Shown here piece after piece: positions 5,374 to 6,476 of a stretch of DNA of 6,476 nt. Origin of the DNA: JBMNQS01 sp050944255 (lineage in GTDB: Bacteria; Bacillota; Clostridia; Christensenellales; Maliibacteriaceae). Location: positions 1 through 6,476 of the forward strand of contig JBMNQS010000094.1 of the NCBI GenBank assembly GCA_050944255.1. The letters are read 5' to 3'. Positions within the stretch are counted from its first letter, which is position 1. Each line of letters opens with the position of its first letter. A program made the translations under genes and the position numbers. A model generated the notes under the pieces. That model made no database searches. It worked only from the letters and a program-made list of their open reading frames with translations, and was not told where the DNA came from.

Positions 5374-5381
5374 AAAGGAGG
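5374..5381 (+). promoter_or_regulatory. Binding-protein gene ribosome binding site
   Basis: AAAGGAGG is a full-strength Shine-Dalgarno sequence 11 nt ahead of ATG 5393. The stop codon of an upstream small open frame (5373-5375) overlaps it. Confidence 0.75.
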
Positions 5382-5392
5382 AAAGCACAACC

Positions 5393-6421
5393 ATGAAAAA
5401 AAGAACCATTCTCTTAGTTTGCCTGGTGTTGGTCGTGGCTCTGGCAACAGGGCTGACGGCATGCAAAGGCGGCGGTGAGCCCAACAAGGGAGATATCCCC
5501 ACCGTCAGCGAGCCCCCGGCAGGCGCAACCGTACAGCCCAGCGCCGCGTCTCCCAGCGCTCCTGCAGGCGGGGAAGATCTTGAGATCGGCCTGATCGTCA
5601 AATCTCTGGGCAACTCCTTCTTCGTGGAAATCCAAAAAGGCGCCGAGGAAGCGGCAAAAGGCTACGGTGACCGCAAAGTCACCATCCAGACCTTCGACTC
5701 CAACAACGATCTCCAGCAGGAACTGCGCAACGCTGAAGACCTTGCCACGCGCAACGTGGACGGCGTCATGCTGGTCTGCTACGACTATCAGGGCTCCGTG
5801 GGTTCGGTGGACGCCATCAACAACGCCGGCATCCCCCTGATCATACTGGACGCGCCTCCGGCCAATGAGGATGAAGTGCCCGCCATCGTAACCAGCAACA
5901 ACACCAACGCCGGTTATCTGGGCGCCAAAGCGCTGTGCGAAGCACTTGGCGGCGAAGGCGAAGTGATGGTCTTCACCACCAGCCTTGGCTACAACATCCG
6001 CCTGCGCGACCAGGGTGCCAAGAAGGCATTCGAGGAATATCCGAACATCGAACTGGTCCACACCGAAGATGGACAGCTGACTATCGACATCATCCTTGAC
6101 AAGACGCAGAACTTCATCGAGCGCTTCCCGAACCTCAAGGGTATCTGGTGCGCCGCCGGCCCGGCGGGCCGTGGTGCCGCCGCCGCTGTTGACGCGGCCA
6201 ACGCTGACATCCTTGTCGCCAGCGTTGACGGCAGCATGGAAGAACGCGAACTGATCAAGGAAGGCAAACTGCTGTGCTCCGCCGCCCAGTTCCCGTTTGA
6301 AATCGGCAAGATCGGCGTGCAGACCATGGTTGACCTGATCGATGGCAAACCGCCTGCGGAGAAATTCGTATACGTTGACGTTGCCTTGATTGACAAGGAC
6401 AATGTAGACGACTTCGATTAA
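5393..6421 (+). CDS. Sugar-type ABC substrate-binding lipoprotein
   Basis: A 342-residue extracellular solute-binding protein of the ribose/galactose-type periplasmic-binding family (RbsB-like). A lipoprotein signal peptide with basic start, hydrophobic core and lipobox LTAC gives lipidation at Cys24, anchoring it outside the membrane. A flexible Pro/Ala/Ser/Gly linker (about 25-61) leads to the two-lobed domain (62-342). Family marks are IGLIVKSLGNSFF (65-77), the first-lobe GVMLVCYD (124-131), IPLIILD (147-153), RLRDQGAKKAF (203-213), ASVDG (276-280) and AAQFPFEIG (297-305). By comparison with E. coli RbsB, the NSFF, Arg203/205, Asp279 and Gln299 positions match ligand-binding residues, but the region of its Asn190 reads GPAGRGA, so the ligand may not be ribose. 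It should hand ligand to a permease and ATPase, which are not in the window. A terminator-like hairpin follows 23 nt after the stop. Confidence 0.93.
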   Translation: MKKRTILLVCLVLVVALATGLTACKGGGEPNKGDIPTVSEPPAGATVQPSAASPSAPAGGEDLEIGLIVKSLGNSFFVEIQKGAEEAAKGYGDRKVTIQTFDSNNDLQQELRNAEDLATRNVDGVMLVCYDYQGSVGSVDAINNAGIPLIILDAPPANEDEVPAIVTSNNTNAGYLGAKALCEALGGEGEVMVFTTSLGYNIRLRDQGAKKAFEEYPNIELVHTEDGQLTIDIILDKTQNFIERFPNLKGIWCAAGPAGRGAAAAVDAANADILVASVDGSMEERELIKEGKLLCSAAQFPFEIGKIGVQTMVDLIDGKPPAEKFVYVDVALIDKDNVDDFD

Positions 6422-6444
6422 ACACCGTTCCGCATAACGATGGA

Positions 6445-6475
6445 AAAACCCCTGCAAAGCAGGGGTTTTCTTTTT
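6445..6475 (+). terminator. Intrinsic terminator after the binding-protein gene
   Basis: AAAACCCCTGC (6445-6455) pairs perfectly with GCAGGGGTTTT (6459-6469) across an AAA loop and is followed by CTTTTT. On the opposite strand the stem is followed by a short T run too, so it may work both ways. If ABC permease genes follow beyond the edge, it may act as a partial terminator that keeps binding-protein mRNA in excess. Confidence 0.85.
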
Positions 6476-6476
6476 A

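Larger units (their letters stand above)
4866..5392. other. AT-rich divergent regulatory region
   Basis: This 527-bp gap lies between the 5' ends of the transporter and binding-protein genes and is clearly richer in A and T than the genes. It contains one promoter for each gene, two 13-bp odd-centred palindromes, a predicted leader of about 215 nt for the binding-protein gene, and in that leader an 11-bp hairpin and a 38-codon open frame. Between about 4920 and 5085 I see no supported feature beyond A/T runs. No known riboswitch or CcpA cre site was recognised by eye. Confidence 0.7.

Noticed and set aside
5414..6457. 347-codon minus-strand open frame, longer than the binding-protein gene it overlaps
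   Set aside because: The plus-strand frame has a lipobox, family motifs, promoter and full ribosome binding site. The antisense frame starts next to the terminator stem and has none of these.

Overview
The window looks like a chromosomal segment of a Gram-positive anaerobe of the class Clostridia with mid-range GC content. This is an inference from the Bacillota-style ribosome binding sites, the DegV-family protein, the ribose-type lipoprotein and TTG start codons; no marker fixes the genus. It holds four complete protein genes and no RNA gene, CRISPR array, insertion sequence or phage gene that I can see.

Layout. Positions 1-215 are non-coding and full of hairpins. At 216-2060 (minus) is typA/bipA, a ribosome-associated GTPase. 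At 2061-2277 two strong back-to-back promoters serve typA and, on the plus strand, a DegV-family fatty-acid-binding protein (2278-3177). The 404-bp space between the convergent degV and transporter genes (3178-3581) contains at least six stem-loops, including a palindrome present twice. At 3582-4844 (minus) is a 12-helix major facilitator transporter. A 527-bp AT-rich divergent region (4866-5392) separates it from a sugar-type ABC substrate-binding lipoprotein (5393-6421), which ends at a strong terminator-like hairpin near the window edge.

How the parts relate. typA and degV are housekeeping-type genes with their own near-consensus promoters and no evident functional link. The transporter and the binding protein are divergently transcribed, and each promoter carries palindromes that look like regulator sites. 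The binding-protein promoter has one 13-bp palindrome over the start of transcription and another 95 bp upstream, an arrangement like the lac O1/O3 pair. The permease and ATPase partners of the binding protein would lie beyond the right edge if they are linked.

The least explained feature is a family of intergenic elements. Three copies share a 12-nt lead (AAAGTYTYTTGG) followed 16-18 nt from its start by a perfect hairpin whose sequence differs in every copy. Two of the copies have a second, smaller perfect hairpin just before the lead. I see no protein-coding defence, toxin or mobile system here, so the novelty candidates are these repeats and the regulatory architecture at 4880-5392.
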